64,000 nucleotides of DNA, taken from the NCBI RefSeq assembly GCF_000829035.1, contig NZ_AP012541.1, positions 1,984,001 through 2,048,000 on the forward strand. The letters are read 5' to 3'. The stretch is from Lacticaseibacillus paracasei subsp. paracasei. Lineage in GTDB: Bacteria; Bacillota; Bacilli; Lactobacillales; Lactobacillaceae. The translations under genes and the position numbers were made by a program. Every line of letters starts with the position of its first letter. Position 1 is the first letter of the stretch. The notes under the pieces were generated by a model. The model was given only the letters and a program-made list of their open reading frames with translations, did not search any database and had not been told where the DNA came from. Shown in pieces: positions 6,595-15,267 of this stretch.

Positions 6595-7389
6595 TTGGAT
6601 AATTTATTGGGTTGTTTGGGAATTGTGCTGATTCTATTTCTGTTTATCTATTACTGGTATGTGGCAATTCCAATATCACTGGTACTTGTTATCATTAGTA
6701 TTTGGTTAATTAAGCGCAGAAAAGCAAAACAAAAAGAAACGTCAGACGATTTTGTATACGCAAATCCATCGCCTGCTTTTCGGCCCGTCAAGCCAAAGGC
6801 TAGTAAAGATGATCTTAATGATGAGATATCGAATTTAGAGGAAAAGATCAAAAAACTTAAAAACGAGCAGCAAGACCTGATAAGAACAAATAAAGATGCT
6901 ATTAGTATAATTGTTAATAAGGAAATAAAGAGAATCGACAAGCTGAATGGCCGAGAATTTGAAAATTATTGTGGAAGAATGCTAGAAAAGCTGGGATTTG
7001 AAGATGTTAATGTGACTATTTCTTCGGGAGATCAAGGCATTGACGTTCTAGCCAAGATGGGGAAAACGTCATACGGATTCCAGTGCAAGCATTATTCTTC
7101 ACCCGTTGGTAATAAAGCTCTCCAAGAGGCAATATCAGGAAAAGAATTCTACAAAGTCGATAAGGCAGTTGTCATAACAAATAACTACTTTACTCCCAGC
7201 GCTATAGCATTGGCACAAGAGGCCGGAATAGACACTTGGAACCGTGATACATTAATCGATTTTGTGCATGATCAAGTTGTTCCAGAAATTGCGAACAAAG
7301 AGCAGCATGAATCTCAATCACCTGTTTCAAATAATGATAGTCAAGTTGGTACCACTGAACCACCAAAAAATGAATGGGAGGATTTTTAA
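6595..7389 (+). CDS. Membrane-anchored Mrr-like restriction endonuclease
   Basis: The 264-aa product begins with two membrane helices (about residues 3-40), then a charged coiled coil (NLEEKIKKLKNEQQDLIRTN) and an Mrr_cat nuclease domain (about 120-225) with LNGREFENYC, the catalytic GDQGIDVL and QCKHYSSPV (D...Q-x-K), and AVVITNNYFT. Mrr-type proteins cut modified or foreign DNA. Located between CI and integrase and thus expressed in the lysogen, it is a good candidate for blocking incoming phage DNA at the membrane. The start is a TTG at 6595 with GAGGCGG upstream. The tail is Ser/Asn/Gln-rich. Confidence 0.8.
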   Translation: MDNLLGCLGIVLILFLFIYYWYVAIPISLVLVIISIWLIKRRKAKQKETSDDFVYANPSPAFRPVKPKASKDDLNDEISNLEEKIKKLKNEQQDLIRTNKDAISIIVNKEIKRIDKLNGREFENYCGRMLEKLGFEDVNVTISSGDQGIDVLAKMGKTSYGFQCKHYSSPVGNKALQEAISGKEFYKVDKAVVITNNYFTPSAIALAQEAGIDTWNRDTLIDFVHDQVVPEIANKEQHESQSPVSNNDSQVGTTEPPKNEWEDF

Positions 7390-7457
7390 TCTTCTCTACT
7401 ATATCAATCAGTTCAGATACGGAGAAATGTAAAAGCTGATACTTTGGAGGATTAAAA

Positions 7458-8036
7458 ATGGAACACGAAACTAGGAGATCTCATCGAGATATTAAAAAGC
7501 CTTTTTGGAAAAGTTGGAAATTTTGGCTTCTTATAGTAGCAATCATAATTCTAGCTAAGGGTGCAATCAGCTGTACTAATTACTTATTTTCTGAGCCCCC
7601 CGCTCCTTCTAAAAAAGTTTATAAATTGAACAGTGACAGATCGGTAAAAGCGATGCTGAAGCACTATGAGCCTGATTTGAAAGTCACTGAAGTAGGCGGT
7701 GTTTATGATGACCCCAAATCAAAAACCGTTCTTGTAACGGTTAAAGAAGACAGTGGCGTGGACGACAAATATGCAGTCAAAACGATGCATGCTGACATCG
7801 CGTCAGTTTGGAAGGCATTTAAAAAATCCAAGGGTAACAGCTTTGCAAATATAGCTGTTATGGTTACTTATCCATACGAAAACGCTGGAGGCAACACACG
7901 TCAGCTAAAAGCCATGACAGCGGACTTAGAAGGATCAAAACTAAACGAATTGAATTTGAAAGGCTTCTCGGATGGAAATGTTCCTGCCTTTGCTACGAAA
8001 TATTGGCAACGCAATGACTTACCGACTGTTAAATAG
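7458..8036 (+). CDS. Single-pass membrane protein of the lysogeny module
   Basis: The 192-aa product has a basic N-terminus, one membrane helix (about residues 22-42, FWLLIVAIIILAKG) and a mixed alpha/beta domain predicted outside the cell. A Cys follows the helix (AISCTNYLF), which could also be a lipobox-like site, though it is not canonical. GGAGG precedes the ATG. Genes in this position of lactic-acid phages often encode superinfection exclusion or other lysogenic conversion functions; that is inference from context. A short hairpin terminator follows. Confidence 0.65.
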   Translation: MEHETRRSHRDIKKPFWKSWKFWLLIVAIIILAKGAISCTNYLFSEPPAPSKKVYKLNSDRSVKAMLKHYEPDLKVTEVGGVYDDPKSKTVLVTVKEDSGVDDKYAVKTMHADIASVWKAFKKSKGNSFANIAVMVTYPYENAGGNTRQLKAMTADLEGSKLNELNLKGFSDGNVPAFATKYWQRNDLPTVK

Positions 8037-8048
8037 GTCAATTAAAAC

Positions 8049-8072
8049 GCCCTTACCTAGGGCTATTATTTT
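8049..8072 (+). terminator. Terminator after the lysogeny membrane gene
   Basis: Stem GCCCT/AGGGC with a 5-nt loop, followed by a T-rich TATTATTTT. It separates the lysogeny genes from the integrase. Confidence 0.55.
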
Positions 8073-8145
8073 AATGGTAAAACGAACATACGTTTGAATT
8101 TATGTACAAATCAATCAACTTAATAGACAAATTGGAGGTATTATC

Positions 8146-9309
8146 ATGCCAAAATGGACACCGTACAAACGCCATCCCGGGGTGTATGAATACCAGACCA
8201 AAAAAGGAAAAAGGTTTGGTGTCAGACGAACCTATGATGATGCTATGGGAGAAAGAAAAGAATTCTCCAAATCCGGTTTCATCCATTGGCAAGATGCTGA
8301 TATTGAAATCAAACAATTTGAGGCAAAGCTTGCTCGCGGAGAAGTTTCAGGGTCTTTGAGTCATAGAATGACCGTTGATCAATATTACCAGCAAATGGCA
8401 AAGCGAAAAATGAAAATGGGTATCTGGCGTGAATCAACAGCAAGAGCGAACAAGAACTTCTATTCAAAGTATCTCAAGCCGGCATTTGGCAAAACACCTC
8501 TACAAGATGTATCAAGAGCCAAATATCAGCGTTTTCTCGATGAGTTATCACAATCAGGTCTAGCGTTAACAACTGTCCATACTATTGATGCTGTCATGAA
8601 GAGCATCATGAATGCTGCTGAATTTGAGGATGTCATCGACAAAAATCGGCTTCGAGGTATGCAGATCAATGGGAAAGCCCCTCGAAATAAGGACTTAGAA
8701 CCACATTCATTTGAACTGTGGCTAAATGCGGCAAAGATAACTATGGATAAGTACGAAATGGCCTTGATCATCACTGCAACGCTCGGACTTCGCCGCGGAG
8801 AAGTGATGGGTCTTCGAAATGAGTCCATCAAAATATCCCACGATCAAATCAACGATGCCGATGTCGCGCAAATCTCGATTGACATGCAGCGCAACACAAA
8901 TGAGCTTAATGGTGCCCCGCTCAAGACCAAATCATCGTACAGAACCATATGGGCATTTGGCAAAACCGTTGATTATTTGAAGTATGCAATGGTCACGGCT
9001 AATAACCTAAGGCAAAGGAACCATATTCAAGCTGAGAAACATTGGCTGTGGCTTAACAATGATGGTAACCCGTTGCACCCCACCCATCTCAATCGATTGA
9101 TGCGAAGGGTAAGCAATGAGTCCGGCATTGAAGTGTACCCACATTTGCTCAGACATTATTTTGCAACACAAGCGATTGCTGCCAACAAACCGCAAATTGA
9201 TGTCATGCACTATCTTGGTCACAAGAATCTTCAAATGACAGCCGACTACACCCGTTCAACAAAAGCCGCTAGTCTAAATGTTTTTAATAGTATCGATAAG
9301 TTTTTTTAA
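8146..9309 (+). CDS. int: Tyrosine-recombinase phage integrase
   Basis: The 387-aa product has an N-terminal arm-binding domain (residues about 8-65), a SAM-like core-binding domain (75-170) and a catalytic domain with Arg216 (LGLRRGE), Lys262, His333-x-x-Arg336 (HLLRH), His359 (LGHK) and nucleophile Tyr368 (MTADYTR). All catalytic residues are present. GGAGG precedes the ATG. The gene points at the 3' end of guaA, 165 bp away, so the phage likely inserted at or just beyond the guaA end. It is transcribed with the same polarity as CI but behind a terminator. Confidence 0.95.
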   Translation: MPKWTPYKRHPGVYEYQTKKGKRFGVRRTYDDAMGERKEFSKSGFIHWQDADIEIKQFEAKLARGEVSGSLSHRMTVDQYYQQMAKRKMKMGIWRESTARANKNFYSKYLKPAFGKTPLQDVSRAKYQRFLDELSQSGLALTTVHTIDAVMKSIMNAAEFEDVIDKNRLRGMQINGKAPRNKDLEPHSFELWLNAAKITMDKYEMALIITATLGLRRGEVMGLRNESIKISHDQINDADVAQISIDMQRNTNELNGAPLKTKSSYRTIWAFGKTVDYLKYAMVTANNLRQRNHIQAEKHWLWLNNDGNPLHPTHLNRLMRRVSNESGIEVYPHLLRHYFATQAIAANKPQIDVMHYLGHKNLQMTADYTRSTKAASLNVFNSIDKFF

Positions 9310-9315
9310 TTCCTA

Positions 9316-9360
9316 TATGGGATTTTTTGATTTTTAAAATATCCCACATAATCTCCCACA
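9316..9360. repeat. TCCCACA repeats beside the integrase, possible Int binding sites
   Basis: TCCCACA occurs at 9342-9348 and 9354-9360, and an inverted relative TATGGGA at 9316-9322. Short repeats next to an integrase gene commonly are arm-type integrase sites and mark the attachment region. The core cannot be defined with only one end of the prophage in view. Confidence 0.4.
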
Positions 9361-9403
9361 AATAAGGAACACTTACACGATATTAAAAAGCAAAAACGAC
9401 AAA

Positions 9404-9449
9404 CAAAAAAGCTTGGGAACCACGGTTTAAGCGCGTTTTACCCAAGCTT
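9404..9449 (-). terminator. guaA terminator
   Basis: On the minus strand AAGCTTGGG (9441-9449) pairs with CCCAAGCTT (9409-9417) and is followed by a run of T. It lies 25 bp past the guaA stop. Confidence 0.85.
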
Positions 9450-9473
9450 AGCTTTTCTAATTTTTGATACCGG

Positions 9474-11027
9474 TCATTCCCACTCAATCGTTGCCGGCGG
9501 CTTGGAAGTAATATCATAAACCACCCGATTAACGTTCTTAACTTCATTCACAATCCGGCTTGAGATCTCCTGTAGGACATCCCAGTTGATCCGGGCGAAG
9601 TCGGCGGTCATGCCGTCAATTGAGGTGATGGCGCGGATGCCGATGGTGTAATCGTAGGTTCGGCCATCGCCCATGACACCGACGGATCGGAAGCCTGGCA
9701 AGACGGTAAAGTATTGCCAAATGTCCTTGTCCAAGCCATGCTTAGCGATTTCTTCACGGAGGATATAATCGGAATCGCGCACGATTTCGAGTTTATCTTC
9801 GGTGACTTCGCCGATGACGCGGATGCCGAGGCCTGGGCCAGGGAATGGTTGACGCCAGACGAGGGCGTGGGGCATGCCGAGTTTTTCGCCGAGTTCGCGG
9901 ACTTCATCTTTAAAGAGCTTGTTCAGCGGTTCGATTAGCTTGAACTTGAGGTCTTCTGGCAGGCCGCCAACGTTGTGGTGAGACTTAATGGTCTGGGCGG
10001 TGTCGGTACCGGATTCAACCACATCGGTGTAGAGCGTGCCTTGGGCTAAGAAATCGATGCCGTTGAGCTTGGCTGCTTCTTCATTGAAAACTTCGATGAA
10101 GTCGCGACCGATGATTTTACGTTTCTTTTCAGGATCAGTAACCCCTTTGAGGTCGCCGAGGAAGCGATCTTTGGCGTTGACCTTGATGATGTTCAGGCCG
10201 AACTTGCCTTTGAGGCTTTCCATGACTTGATCGGCTTCGCCTTTACGCAGTAAGCCGTGATCAACAAAAATACTGGTCAGCTGGGTGCCGATGGCTTTGT
10301 GCAGGAGCACGCCGACAACGGATGAATCAACCCCGCCGGAAAGGCCGAGGAGAACGCGCTTGTCGCCGACTTCTGCCCGGATCTTGTCAATTTGTTTGGT
10401 GATGAAGTCGTCCATGCTCCAGTTGGCTTCAGCCTTGCAGATGTCGAAGGCAAAATGGTGGAGGATTTCATGGCCATATTGCGTATTTTGAACTTCAGCA
10501 TGGAATTGGATACCGTAGAATTTACGATCATCGTCATCCATGGCACTGATTGGGCAGTTGATGCTGGTTGCAGTTCGCCGGAAGCCTTCTGGTACGCGGG
10601 TCACGAGGTCGCCGTGGCTCATCCAGACGGTTTGATCTTTTGGCAAATCGCGGAAAAGCTTGGCGCTGTCATCGGTGACTTCAATGTCCGCTTTGCCGTA
10701 TTCACGGTTATCAGCCGGTTCAACATTCCCACCGAGCCGTTGTGCCATCAGCTGCATGCCATAACAGACACCCAGAATCGGAATGCCGAGCTTGAAAAGA
10801 TCCTCATCAACACCTAACGCGCCTTCGTCATACACACTGTTAGGGCCGCCTGAGAAGATAATGCCTTTAGGCGCAATCTTCTTGACTTCCGCTGCCGTGA
10901 TCGTATGAGGCTTTAATTCAGAGTAAATCCCAAATTCCCGGATTCGCCGGGTGATCAATTGATTATACTGACTGCCATAATCGAGGACGATGATCTTGTC
11001 GTAATCCTTGTTCTGGTCATTTGCCAC
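9474..11027 (-). CDS. guaA: GMP synthase (glutamine-hydrolysing)
   Basis: Converts XMP to GMP using ATP and glutamine, the last step of guanine nucleotide synthesis. The 517-aa protein has the class I amidotransferase domain (nucleophile Cys in GVCYGMQ, about residue 88, and His-x-Glu in FHAEV, where most species have HPE), the ATP-pyrophosphatase P-loop [11 protein letters not shown] (about 220) and the C-terminal dimerisation domain ending PPATIEWE. Length is typical. I place the start at GTG 11027 (product MANDQNK...), since AAGGG lies 13 nt upstream; a GTG at 11039 abuts that site. It has its own promoter and terminator. The prophage lies directly beyond its 3' end. Confidence 0.97.
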   Translation of the reverse strand: MANDQNKDYDKIIVLDYGSQYNQLITRRIREFGIYSELKPHTITAAEVKKIAPKGIIFSGGPNSVYDEGALGVDEDLFKLGIPILGVCYGMQLMAQRLGGNVEPADNREYGKADIEVTDDSAKLFRDLPKDQTVWMSHGDLVTRVPEGFRRTATSINCPISAMDDDDRKFYGIQFHAEVQNTQYGHEILHHFAFDICKAEANWSMDDFITKQIDKIRAEVGDKRVLLGLSGGVDSSVVGVLLHKAIGTQLTSIFVDHGLLRKGEADQVMESLKGKFGLNIIKVNAKDRFLGDLKGVTDPEKKRKIIGRDFIEVFNEEAAKLNGIDFLAQGTLYTDVVESGTDTAQTIKSHHNVGGLPEDLKFKLIEPLNKLFKDEVRELGEKLGMPHALVWRQPFPGPGLGIRVIGEVTEDKLEIVRDSDYILREEIAKHGLDKDIWQYFTVLPGFRSVGVMGDGRTYDYTIGIRAITSIDGMTADFARINWDVLQEISSRIVNEVKNVNRVVYDITSKPPATIEWE

Positions 11028-11059
11028 AGTCCGCCACACTCCCTTGTTTGAATGAACTA

Positions 11060-11088
11060 ATTTTACAGAGTTTTCACATGTCGGTCAA
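11060..11088 (-). promoter_or_regulatory. guaA promoter
   Basis: On the minus strand TTGACC (11083-11088) and TAAAAT (11060-11065) are spaced by 17 bp, about 33 bp before the start codon. A sigma-A type promoter; no purine riboswitch fold was evident in the short leader. Confidence 0.75.
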
Positions 11089-11199
11089 TCATGGGTGAGA
11101 AGCCTCTCATCTAAGCGTTGCCAGCGATAAGCTTCAGAAAAACCTGGCGTGTCCGACACTGCTAGCCAGCTGTTTTTCAACTGACTTATCAGCCATATC

Positions 11200-12126
11200 T
11201 TACCATTTTCGCAGCGAAACTTGGTCAATTTCATGTCCCGTTGTTTTGTGCAAAATAATATCAGCACGATTTTTGGTTGGCAGGATGTACTCATTCAGGT
11301 TCTTGAGGTTCACATCGCGCCAAACTTGCCGCGCCATTGCGAAGGCATCGGCTCGGTCGCCAATCGCGTATTGATAGTAATAGTTGTTCGGATCCGTGAA
11401 GGCCGTGTCGAGCAGGATGCCGAAACGCTCCAGATACCATTGTTCAATGAGGTCGGGATTGGCATCAACGTAAATCGAGAAATCAAAGTAGTCGCTGACG
11501 TAGATTGGCTGCTTGCTTGGCAGCTGGAGCACGTTGATTCCTTCGACAATCAGGATATCTGGTCGATCGATCAGCTCATATTCGCCTGGGACAATGTCGT
11601 AAATCTGGTGGCTATACTTTGGTGCACGCAAAGCGCCGCTCGCATTTTTGACGTTGTTCATGAAATGGATTAAAAGTTCCATATCATAGCTTTCAGGGAA
11701 GCCTTTACGATCGAGAATACCCCGGCGTTCTAACTCAGCATTAGGATATAAAAAACCGTCTGTCGTCATCTGTTGCACGCGTTTTTCCGGATAAGCCCGG
11801 CTCAGCAACAGTTGTAGCAAGCGCGCGGTGGTGCTTTTACCAACTGCCACCGATCCAGCAATACCAATGATGAATGGTGTGTGCGGATTTCGTTGCATCC
11901 CTAAAAAGCGGCTCAAGGTGAACATATCGCCTTGATAATCCTCATAGCGGATGTGAATCAGGTGTCGCAATGGTGAGTAGATCATTTTGACATCATCAAG
12001 ACTGATTTCATCATTCAATGATCGCAACTGCGCCAACTCTTCATCAGTGACATTGGTGAAGTTCTGGGAATGGAATTGCGACCATTCTGCACGATCAAAT
12101 TTATAGTAATTCATTTCGGATTGCAT
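11200..12126 (-). CDS. coaA: Type I pantothenate kinase
   Basis: Phosphorylates pantothenate, the first and controlling step of coenzyme A synthesis. The 308-aa product has the Walker A loop GSVAVGKST (residues 91-99), RLLQLLLSRAYPEK, the TTDGFLYPN substrate motif and the conserved YVDANPDLIEQWY, all typical of bacterial type I PanK. Length is normal. AAGGAA lies about 10 nt upstream of the ATG. It is transcribed toward guaA with a 172-bp gap that holds the guaA promoter, so the two are likely separate units. Confidence 0.95.
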   Translation of the reverse strand: MQSEMNYYKFDRAEWSQFHSQNFTNVTDEELAQLRSLNDEISLDDVKMIYSPLRHLIHIRYEDYQGDMFTLSRFLGMQRNPHTPFIIGIAGSVAVGKSTTARLLQLLLSRAYPEKRVQQMTTDGFLYPNAELERRGILDRKGFPESYDMELLIHFMNNVKNASGALRAPKYSHQIYDIVPGEYELIDRPDILIVEGINVLQLPSKQPIYVSDYFDFSIYVDANPDLIEQWYLERFGILLDTAFTDPNNYYYQYAIGDRADAFAMARQVWRDVNLKNLNEYILPTKNRADIILHKTTGHEIDQVSLRKW

Positions 12127-12281
12127 AACTTACCGTTTCCTTGCGTTTAATGTTCTCATTTTAGCATAGAAAGCCCCAGTTGTTCGGCCAATCCTTTTCT
12201 TGACAACAAAGAAAAAAATCTTCACAATCAACCTATCAAAACGACGCGATGCCAGCTCGAACACTGACGGAGGTGCCAGCA

Positions 12282-12644
12282 ATGCTTGAACTAGTAGGCG
12301 AGTTTCTCCTTTCCTTTTTCATTGAACCGATTTTAGATGGCGTAATTGCCCCACTTTTAGCGCCCACTTTTAAACAAGACCGTGCCTTACGATCCAATTC
12401 ACTCAGACTGATCATCACGCTCATCCTTACTAGCGCGATTGCAGGCGGTGGCGGCTGGTTGTTGTTCGAATCCGCGACGGCCTCACCGGTTTGTGGGGTG
12501 GCGATCATCGTCGGACTAAGCATTTTCTCGCTTGGCTTCGGCTTAATCGTGCGTGCTATCATCAAATATGGGGCTTACATCCGCGAGTTGCGTCATATTC
12601 GGACGGCCAAGCGTAATGCCGAAAAGCCTTATCAGGAACTTTAA
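12282..12644 (+). CDS. Small three-helix membrane protein, unknown function
   Basis: The 120-aa product has three hydrophobic segments (about residues 1-30, 45-65 and 72-95) separated by a short basic loop (KQDRALRSN) and ends in an Arg/Lys-rich tail. I set the start at ATG 12282, which has GGAGGTG 6 nt upstream, rather than the earlier ATG 12249. It is followed 46 bp later by a second small membrane protein with a similar charged C-terminus, so the two may form a small operon or ancient duplication. Not recognised. Confidence 0.7.
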   Translation: MLELVGEFLLSFFIEPILDGVIAPLLAPTFKQDRALRSNSLRLIITLILTSAIAGGGGWLLFESATASPVCGVAIIVGLSIFSLGFGLIVRAIIKYGAYIRELRHIRTAKRNAEKPYQEL

Positions 12645-12690
12645 CATTGAGGAAGTACGCATTTGCCTAACATCCAAGGAGGCACGCTGA

Positions 12691-12981
12691 ATGCTTAACC
12701 AAATTGGAAAATTTATTTTATCGATTTTGCTGGCCCTTTTCCTCGTGCCAACATTCCGCCGCAGTCCATCGCCGTTTTGGTACTGGGCATGGTATGTGTT
12801 ACTGGTCATTTTTTGTGTCAGTGGCACTGGCTTTGGTATCTGGCTGCTTGTCCTCGCACGGTTTCGCACCACGGCCGGCATTATCGTCTTTGTTGGCATC
12901 TTATTGATAGTGTTGATGCCACTCTTCTTAATTCGCGCGACCACCCAATTTAATCGGTATCGCCATCGTAGTCAAAAATAG
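12691..12981 (+). CDS. Small membrane protein, unknown function
   Basis: A 96-aa protein with three hydrophobic segments (about residues 4-20, 30-53 and 60-80) and a basic C-terminal tail (RYRHRSQK). AAGGAGG precedes the ATG. It follows the other small membrane gene in the same direction and ends at a strong terminator, so it closes a two-gene unit. No family recognised. Confidence 0.7.
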   Translation: MLNQIGKFILSILLALFLVPTFRRSPSPFWYWAWYVLLVIFCVSGTGFGIWLLVLARFRTTAGIIVFVGILLIVLMPLFLIRATTQFNRYRHRSQK

Positions 12982-13022
12982 GCAAACAAAGAGCGCTCTT
13001 CATCAAGCGCTTTTTGTTTGCC
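12981..13022. terminator. Bidirectional terminator between small membrane gene and pepD
   Basis: GGCAAACAAA (12981-12990) pairs with TTTGTTTGCC (13013-13022), with an inner AGCGCT pair. T-runs on both strands suit both converging genes. Confidence 0.85.
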
Positions 13023-13044
13023 TTCAATTGGTGCCAGTCATCAC

Positions 13045-14454
13045 CTAGTCGTGCAAGGTGAACTGTAACTTCATTTTTGGCGCTGCTGCCGCCACCATTT
13101 GACCTAACAACTCATTGCTGTTGGCCATGGCGATCGTTGCCATCTGCTCATTGGCAGCTGTCAGATGATCGGCAATATCCTTGGCATCTTTGACAGCTTC
13201 ATCAGTTGTGAGCTGCAAGTGCCGGCAAGCGGCGACTGTTTTTTGTTCAAAAACATCTTCCTGATCTTTAAATAACGAAAAGTCGTAGTCACCAAACGTT
13301 GCTAACAGGTTGCTTAGCCAGTACATTTTCGTCACATCGAACTTGTCGCCGGTTTCGCGGTATGCTGCTGGTGTGTCATTGACATTAGCGTAAAACGGTA
13401 CAACGGCATTAAAGGTGTTCGGGCCAAATGCCAACCAGTGAATGCCGGCAACTGCAGCTGGCACATTGTTGCGAATCTGCAAAATGTGCAGTTCCTGATT
13501 ACGGTTGATGCCGATTGGCCGATAAAGCTTCTTCTGTGCTGGGGTGCCTGTCGTGCCGTAAACATCGTATGGCGTATTTTCATAGTGGGAACTTTCCACA
13601 AACTTCACGTCTTCGATGCTGATTTTTTTGCTAGTCCGGCAAATGAATGGCAGATCCTGATCGATCGGTGTCGTATCGAATTCAGGGTTGAAGTACTTCT
13701 GACCGTACCAGGCACGTGGGTTGTTGTAACGGGTATCCTTGATCGTGGCGGAGCCGAAAATGTGGCGCAAGTTGTACCCTTCCGCATCTGGATTGAGGTG
13801 ATAGGTTTCAATCAGATCGCGCAGATCGGCACTACTCATCGTGTCATCGCTAGCAAAATCGAAATCGGTGATATTGAAACGGTTCGGCGCCACCACATAG
13901 GCATCGTCGGGAATTCGGATGGCTGCCCAATGATGGCCGCCAATACTTTCAAAGTACCAAACCTCATCTTTGTCAGCAAAAGCGATCCCGTTGCTTTCGT
14001 ATGTGCCATATTGTTCAAGCAAACTGCCCAAGCGTTGAACCCCGTCCCGCGCGCTATGAATGTACGGTAGAACGATCGTTGGCATGTCTTCTTCGCCAAT
14101 CCCCGCTGCCACCAGCGGATCAACACCAAGGACACGGCTATTGGTTGTAATCGTTTCGGTTGAGGTCATGGCAATATTTTCGCTATTAATCCCTGCTGCC
14201 GCCCAGATACCGTGGCCGTCTTCTGCTTCCGGGGTGGCCGTGTAGCCCAAGGGATCGGCCGGCAAATCAATCGCGAACTTGCTGAGCACGGATTGATAGT
14301 GACGCGGCTGATCTTCAGGTTTCACGTACACGAATTTCTGCGGATGCAATGGTGACTCACCGTCTTCGTTTCGGGCAATGATCGTGGAGCCATCAATTGA
14401 AGCTTTCTTGCCAACAAGCACCGTGGTACATGAACCGACATATCGTTTTGCCAA
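13045..14454 (-). CDS. pepD: C69 family dipeptidase
   Basis: A broad-specificity cytoplasmic dipeptidase of the N-terminal nucleophile type, which helps lactobacilli use casein peptides. The product shows the nucleophile Cys shortly after the start (GSCTTVLVG), then [32 protein letters not shown] and a C-terminal [12 protein letters not shown]. The start is taken as TTG 14454, 8 nt after GAAGGA, giving 469 residues, the usual length; an upstream frame to 14487 lacks a ribosome site and would bury the nucleophile deeper. It stands alone between terminators. Confidence 0.92.
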   Translation of the reverse strand: MAKRYVGSCTTVLVGKKASIDGSTIIARNEDGESPLHPQKFVYVKPEDQPRHYQSVLSKFAIDLPADPLGYTATPEAEDGHGIWAAAGINSENIAMTSTETITTNSRVLGVDPLVAAGIGEEDMPTIVLPYIHSARDGVQRLGSLLEQYGTYESNGIAFADKDEVWYFESIGGHHWAAIRIPDDAYVVAPNRFNITDFDFASDDTMSSADLRDLIETYHLNPDAEGYNLRHIFGSATIKDTRYNNPRAWYGQKYFNPEFDTTPIDQDLPFICRTSKKISIEDVKFVESSHYENTPYDVYGTTGTPAQKKLYRPIGINRNQELHILQIRNNVPAAVAGIHWLAFGPNTFNAVVPFYANVNDTPAAYRETGDKFDVTKMYWLSNLLATFGDYDFSLFKDQEDVFEQKTVAACRHLQLTTDEAVKDAKDIADHLTAANEQMATIAMANSNELLGQMVAAAAPKMKLQFTLHD

Positions 14455-14574
14455 AATAATCGTCCTTCTTTCAAAATGAATCCGCATATGTGCAGCACTG
14501 TGCGGGAGTTGATTTATGGTTTACTTTACCGCGCGAAAACGGGTTTGCCAAGCGTGCCCGAAAACAAGTAACAA

Positions 14575-14617
14575 AAATAGCCATCCCTAAAGTTTAACCG
14601 CCTTGGGATGGCTATTT
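14575..14617 (-). terminator. Terminator of the thioesterase-helicase unit
   Basis: AAATAGCCATCCC and GGGATGGCTATTT form a perfect 13-bp stem, with TTTTTG following on the minus strand. The rest of the 330-bp gap between pepD and the thioesterase holds nothing recognisable. Confidence 0.8.
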
Positions 14618-14786
14618 GTAAATTCCGAGCCGCTGTTGACGGCGTTGTTGGTTCATAGAGGCTAGCGACTGGAAAACGGTAGCCTTTTTACAGACTCATT
14701 TATCATGCATTTTAATGGCGCGTCTAGTCAAACTGTTCTGGTCTCTGGACTGACGATCTTTTTTAAACTTTTCAAAATCCAAGCTT

Positions 14787-15263
14787 TCAATCCAACGGCA
14801 CCTCGCCGAAGCTAGCATTGATTTTCCGATAGTCGGCGCGTCGTTCATCGTAACCGGCTAGCAAGCGCTTTTCAAACTCGGATTCTGCTTCGACCGGCGG
14901 CAGTGGGCCGTCTTCTTTGTGGCGGGCTACAAAGGTTGCAAAGGCGGTGCCGACTTGGAAGCGTTCGCCAGTGGCTAGATGTTCACCAATTAACTGAATG
15001 AAAACTTCCAGTGAACGGTGACCCACGCCGCTGACCATGCACTTAATGACCAGTGCATCACCCATTTTAACCGGTGCTGCCAGATGCACCATGTCCAATG
15101 AGCCAGTCGCTAAACCACGGCGGCCGAGTCGTTGTGCGGCAATTGAGCTGACGTCATCGATCCAAGTAAAGATCTGACCGCCAAACAATGTCTGATGCGC
15201 ATTCATCATACCTGGAAAAACACGATAACTAGAAACAGCTAAGGTGTCATGCATTTTGACCAT
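14787..15263 (-). CDS. Hot-dog acyl-CoA thioesterase
   Basis: The 158-aa product is a single hot-dog domain: NAHQTLFGGQIFTWIDDVSS (catalytic Asp in WIDD), SLDMVHLAAPVKMGDAL and VGTAFATFVARH. It is closest in pattern to YciA/BFIT-type thioesterases that hydrolyse medium- to long-chain acyl-CoA in the cytoplasm. It follows helD by 4 bp and shares its terminator, so the two are cotranscribed, though no functional link is obvious. Length is typical. Confidence 0.85.
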   Translation of the reverse strand: MVKMHDTLAVSSYRVFPGMMNAHQTLFGGQIFTWIDDVSSIAAQRLGRRGLATGSLDMVHLAAPVKMGDALVIKCMVSGVGHRSLEVFIQLIGEHLATGERFQVGTAFATFVARHKEDGPLPPVEAESEFEKRLLAGYDERRADYRKINASFGEVPLD

Positions 15264-15267
15264 CTGT

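Larger units (their letters stand above)
1..9400. mobile_element. Partial prophage: lysogeny, recombination and replication modules
   Basis: The stretch from the left edge to just short of the guaA terminator has temperate-phage early-region order: integrase, lysogeny genes and CI on the plus strand, then Cro-like repressor, small early proteins, a Cas4/RecB-like exonuclease, RecT and a DnaD-type replisome organiser on the minus strand. Structural and lysis genes are not in the window, so they must lie further left if present. The right limit is inferred: integrase stops at 9309, repeated TCCCACA motifs follow, and the guaA terminator starts at about 9404. The att core cannot be fixed without the other end. 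Tight packing, ATGA overlaps and AGGAGG sites suggest the early region is intact. Confidence 0.9.

Noticed and set aside
11028..11199. Purine riboswitch upstream of guaA
   Set aside because: The leader is about 30 nt between promoter and start, too short, and no three-stem fold is apparent.
11085..11294. Short minus-strand frame after coaA
   Set aside because: It begins inside coaA in another frame, and its product has no ribosome site or family likeness.
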